From: Planctomycetota bacterium
Lineage (GTDB): Bacteria > Planctomycetota > B129-G9
Direction of reading: 5' to 3'
NCBI GenBank assembly: GCA_030622295.1
Contig: JAUXGI010000058.1
Location: 1-6,652, forward strand
DNA: 6,652 nucleotides
In this document: in pieces, positions 5,697 to 6,652 of the stretch
Layout of the letters: each line of letters begins with the position of its first letter
How positions within the stretch are numbered: the first letter of the stretch is position 1
Notes under the pieces: generated by a model
Seen by the model: the letters and a program-made list of their open reading frames with translations, nothing else
Told to the model about the DNA's origin: nothing
Databases searched by the model: none
Program-made: the position numbers and the translations under genes

Positions 5697-5853
5697 ACCC
5701 GTGGTTTACAACATGCCTCTCAGCCCGGGCGGCTTTTCGCACACAGCAACCACAGGCCAGTGTCTTATCTACGCACGCCGGGAGAGTCCCGGCGGGAAAT
5801 GCGGACAAACAAGCCGGCAGCACTGGACCTATCCCGCATTTTTCACCACGGGA
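5697..5853. ncRNA. Candidate structured RNA: three nested helices in a gene-free spacer
   Basis: Three helices nest in order. The first is CCCGTGGT (5698-5705) with ACCACGGG (5845-5852), 8 bp perfect. The second is AGGCCAGTG (5754-5762) with CACTGGACCT (5821-5830), 9 bp with one bulged A. The third is the hairpin CGCCGGGA-GAG-TCCCGGCG (5776-5794). CGCA (5772-5775) can also pair with TGCG (5800-5803), stacking below the hairpin. This gives a rod of about 155 nt with internal loops. Strand is undetermined; on the minus strand it would lie about 160 nt upstream of the zinc-ribbon start. No known riboswitch or RNA family core was recognised, and no good promoter was found on either side. An alternative local hairpin, ATCCCG with CGGGAT (5831-5854), competes with the outer helix. 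Confidence 0.4.
5777..5794. repeat. GAG-loop hairpin, copy 2
   Basis: GCCGGGAGAGTCCCGGCG is the second copy of the hairpin at 2924-2941. Stem and triloop are the same apart from one swapped base pair (A-T there, G-C here). With the preceding C at 5776 the stem is 8 bp. It forms the apical helix of the nested structure at 5697-5853. Confidence 0.65.
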
Positions 5854-5926
5854 TGTAGTACACCGTCAAGATTAAAGATGGGGGCTCGCGGTACGCTCGG
5901 GGAGTCAGACCCTCGATTCGCCAAAC

Positions 5927-5959
5927 GGCAACAGGCAACGGGCAACAGGCAACGGGCAA
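5927..5959. repeat. Heptamer tandem repeat GGCAAC(A/G)
   Basis: Four complete 7-bp units, GGCAACA and GGCAACG in strict alternation, are followed by a partial GGCAA. It is the second tract with 7-bp period in the window, with a wholly different sequence from the one at 2845-2879. It lies in a spacer with no gene. It is not a CRISPR array: there are no spacers and the unit is too short. Confidence 0.8.
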
Positions 5960-5960
5960 T

Positions 5961-5988
5961 CCGCCTCAGGCGGGCGGGCCTTGCCCGC
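5961..5988. repeat. Pair of GC-rich palindromes
   Basis: CCGCCT-C-AGGCGG (5961-5973) is immediately followed by GCGGGC-CTT-GCCCGC (5974-5988), then TCTTTC. The second could act as a weak plus-strand terminator, but no plus-strand gene ends nearby. REP-like palindromes are the simpler reading. Confidence 0.45.
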
Positions 5989-6050
5989 TCTTTCACGTTC
6001 TACGCCTTCTGACCTCGGCGGCCGCTCCCGAAGCCATGCAGGCCGGAAGG

Positions 6051-6071
6051 AAAAAAGCGGCCGAGGGCCGC
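6051..6071 (-). terminator. Intrinsic terminator of the hicBA operon
   Basis: Reading the minus strand, GCGGCC (6071-6066), loop CTC, GGCCGC (6062-6057) is followed by six T residues (6056-6051). It lies 38 bp past the hicA stop codon. The stem is perfect and GC-only. Confidence 0.88.
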
Positions 6072-6108
6072 CCCGAGCCTCGTTTCTCCCCGCGGTGAAA
6101 AGTGCGGG

Positions 6109-6357
6109 CTAATCCGTGAAGAAGTGGGGGCGCAGTTCTTGCTCGGGGATGAAACGGCAGGCCTGACGGAATATGGCATGCAAGGTACCTTTGTCGAGTT
6201 CGCGATGAGTGATGATGGTGAGGGTTTGCTTTTCACCCCCAGGGCTTCTGCGGCGCAACTTGACATGACTGCCCGCCTGCCCTATCGGTTCAAAACCGAA
6301 ATGCCGCAGGATAATTAGAACTTCCTTTCCTGACAACGCCCTCAATTTAGGCGACAT
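6109..6357 (-). CDS. hicA: HicA-family mRNA interferase toxin
   Basis: The product is 82 residues, normal to slightly long for HicA. HicA toxins have a double-stranded-RNA-binding-like fold and cleave mRNA without needing the ribosome, slowing growth. The sequence shows the family pattern: LSGKEVLIILRHFGFEPIGQAGSHVKLR near the N-terminus, with Gly29-Ser30-His31 holding the catalytic histidine, then the strand TLTIITHRELDKGTL (45-59). The start at 6357 is chosen because homology begins at MSPKLRALSG. The frame is open upstream to 6483, but that part only shadows hicB. The start overlaps the end of hicB by 11 bp, so translation is probably coupled. Antitoxin-first order occurs in part of this family. 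No lesion is visible. Confidence 0.9.
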   Translation of the reverse strand: MSPKLRALSGKEVLIILRHFGFEPIGQAGSHVKLRRRSPGGEKQTLTIITHRELDKGTLHAIFRQACRFIPEQELRPHFFTD

Positions 6358-6577
6358 GGGGAGTGGTCTCCAGTTCCATCGTGACCAACAGGGTGGGGTT
6401 CTCAGCGAGGTCAAGGTCGGCCAGGTTCTCACCTTGCAGGTGCAGGACAAGCGCTTCCTGCAAGTTGGCGATTGTTTCGTCAAGCGTGTTACCCTGCGTG
6501 ACCACGGCTAGATCCATGCACTCCGCCACGAATTTCTTGTCGCCCTTTCGCACCCGTGCCTGAATGACATGTTGCAT
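6347..6577 (-). CDS. hicB: HicB-family antitoxin, short form
   Basis: The product is 76 residues and carries the HicB partial RNase-H-like fold: MQHVIQARVRKGDKKFVAECMDLAVVTQGNTLDETIANLQEAL (1-43), followed by an acidic stretch (ENLADLDLAENP). In the family this domain binds and masks HicA. The protein ends soon after, so the C-terminal helix-turn-helix or ribbon-helix-helix DNA-binding domain seen in longer HicB proteins is absent. GGAGG at 6586-6582 lies just ahead of the ATG at 6577. It is the first gene of the operon and overlaps hicA by 11 bp. Since it lacks a visible DNA-binding domain, self-repression would need another mechanism. Confidence 0.9.
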   Translation of the reverse strand: MQHVIQARVRKGDKKFVAECMDLAVVTQGNTLDETIANLQEALVLHLQGENLADLDLAENPTLLVTMELETTPHVA

Positions 6578-6595
6578 ATGGCCTCCGAAAGACGG

Positions 6596-6607
6596 GTTCC
6601 CGGGAAC
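6596..6607. promoter_or_regulatory. Palindrome at the hicBA transcription start
   Basis: GTTCCCGGGAAC is a perfect 12-bp palindrome just downstream of the -10 box, covering the predicted start of transcription near 6606. Its position suits an operator for repression. The short HicB has no obvious DNA-binding domain, so the binding protein is uncertain. Confidence 0.5.
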
Positions 6608-6612
6608 ACGAT

Positions 6613-6641
6613 ATTATACCATGTTCTTTGCCCATTCTCAA
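6613..6641 (-). promoter_or_regulatory. Sigma-70 promoter of hicBA
   Basis: On the minus strand, TTGAGA (6641-6636), a 17-bp spacer and a perfect TATAAT (6618-6613) lie upstream of hicB. The predicted leader is about 30 nt. The -35 is the same hexamer as in the HIT promoter. Confidence 0.8.
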
Positions 6642-6652
6642 ATGCGACGGCA

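Noticed and set aside
5718..5735. CTGAGAGG on the minus strand, similar to part of the TPP riboswitch
   Set aside because: The other conserved TPP blocks (such as GAACCTGA) are absent.
5503..5823. Minus-strand Cys-rich frame of 106 codons upstream of the zinc-ribbon gene
   Set aside because: It overlaps the zinc-ribbon gene start in another frame and lies over the nested inverted repeats. No ribosome site or family pattern was seen.
5927..5959. CRISPR-like array
   Set aside because: Units are 7 bp and contiguous with no spacers; no cas gene is present.
5236..6012. Long plus-strand open frame (258 codons) across the zinc-ribbon gene and the spacer
   Set aside because: It runs antisense through a protein with clear zinc-ribbon motifs, passes through hairpins and the heptamer tract, has no ribosome site and no recognisable domain.
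6035..6062. GGCCGGAAGGAA, similar to the conserved loop of bacterial SRP RNA
   Set aside because: The flanking sequence does not form the required helix 8, and part of the match is the A-run complementary to the hicBA terminator tail.
6358..6483. N-terminal extension of hicA to an ATG at 6483
   Set aside because: The added residues are a shadow of hicB and resemble no HicA N-terminus.

Overview
This 6.65 kb window of moderately GC-rich bacterial DNA has strong AAGGAGG-type ribosome binding sites and several near-consensus sigma-70 promoters. A secreted protease with a PEP-CTERM sorting signal points to a Gram-negative bacterium with an exosortase and exopolysaccharide system. The repeat-rich spacers would suit an environmental lineage such as Planctomycetota, Desulfobacterota, Nitrospirota or a related candidate phylum. 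That placement is a guess from style, not from a marker gene.

Layout. From 1 to 1328 two minus-strand genes run leftwards: a HIT-family nucleotide hydrolase/transferase, then an exported TPR protein cut by the window edge. Divergent to them is a plus-strand gene for a matrixin-type zinc metalloprotease (1720-2844) with a C-terminal PEP-CTERM tail, followed by a clear intrinsic terminator. The spacer between these divergent units holds two facing sigma-70 promoters, and a 180-bp nested inverted-repeat element (1427-1606) sits between them. From 3043 to 5057 lies a two-gene plus-strand unit: a GT4 glycosyltransferase and a GH130-family mannoside phosphorylase/hydrolase. A 45-bp near-perfect palindrome at their junction also encodes the last residues and stop codon of the glycosyltransferase. 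Converging on this unit is a small minus-strand protein with two zinc ribbons and a C-terminal membrane segment (5109-5534).

The spacer 5535-6050 holds no convincing gene. It contains a set of nested helices (5697-5853) that could fold as a rod-like RNA, a 7-bp tandem repeat, and several GC-rich palindromes. The window ends with a minus-strand hicB-hicA toxin-antitoxin pair with its own promoter, a palindrome at the predicted start of transcription, overlapping reading frames and an intrinsic terminator.

Functional picture. The GT4-GH130 pair is probably a carbohydrate module that builds and/or phosphorolyses a mannose-containing glycan. The PEP-CTERM protease is probably delivered to the envelope or extracellular matrix by an exosortase encoded elsewhere. 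The best candidates for something undescribed are the non-coding structures: the nested element between divergent promoters, the palindrome that supplies a stop codon, the candidate structured RNA, and a GAG-loop hairpin present twice with a compensatory base-pair change.
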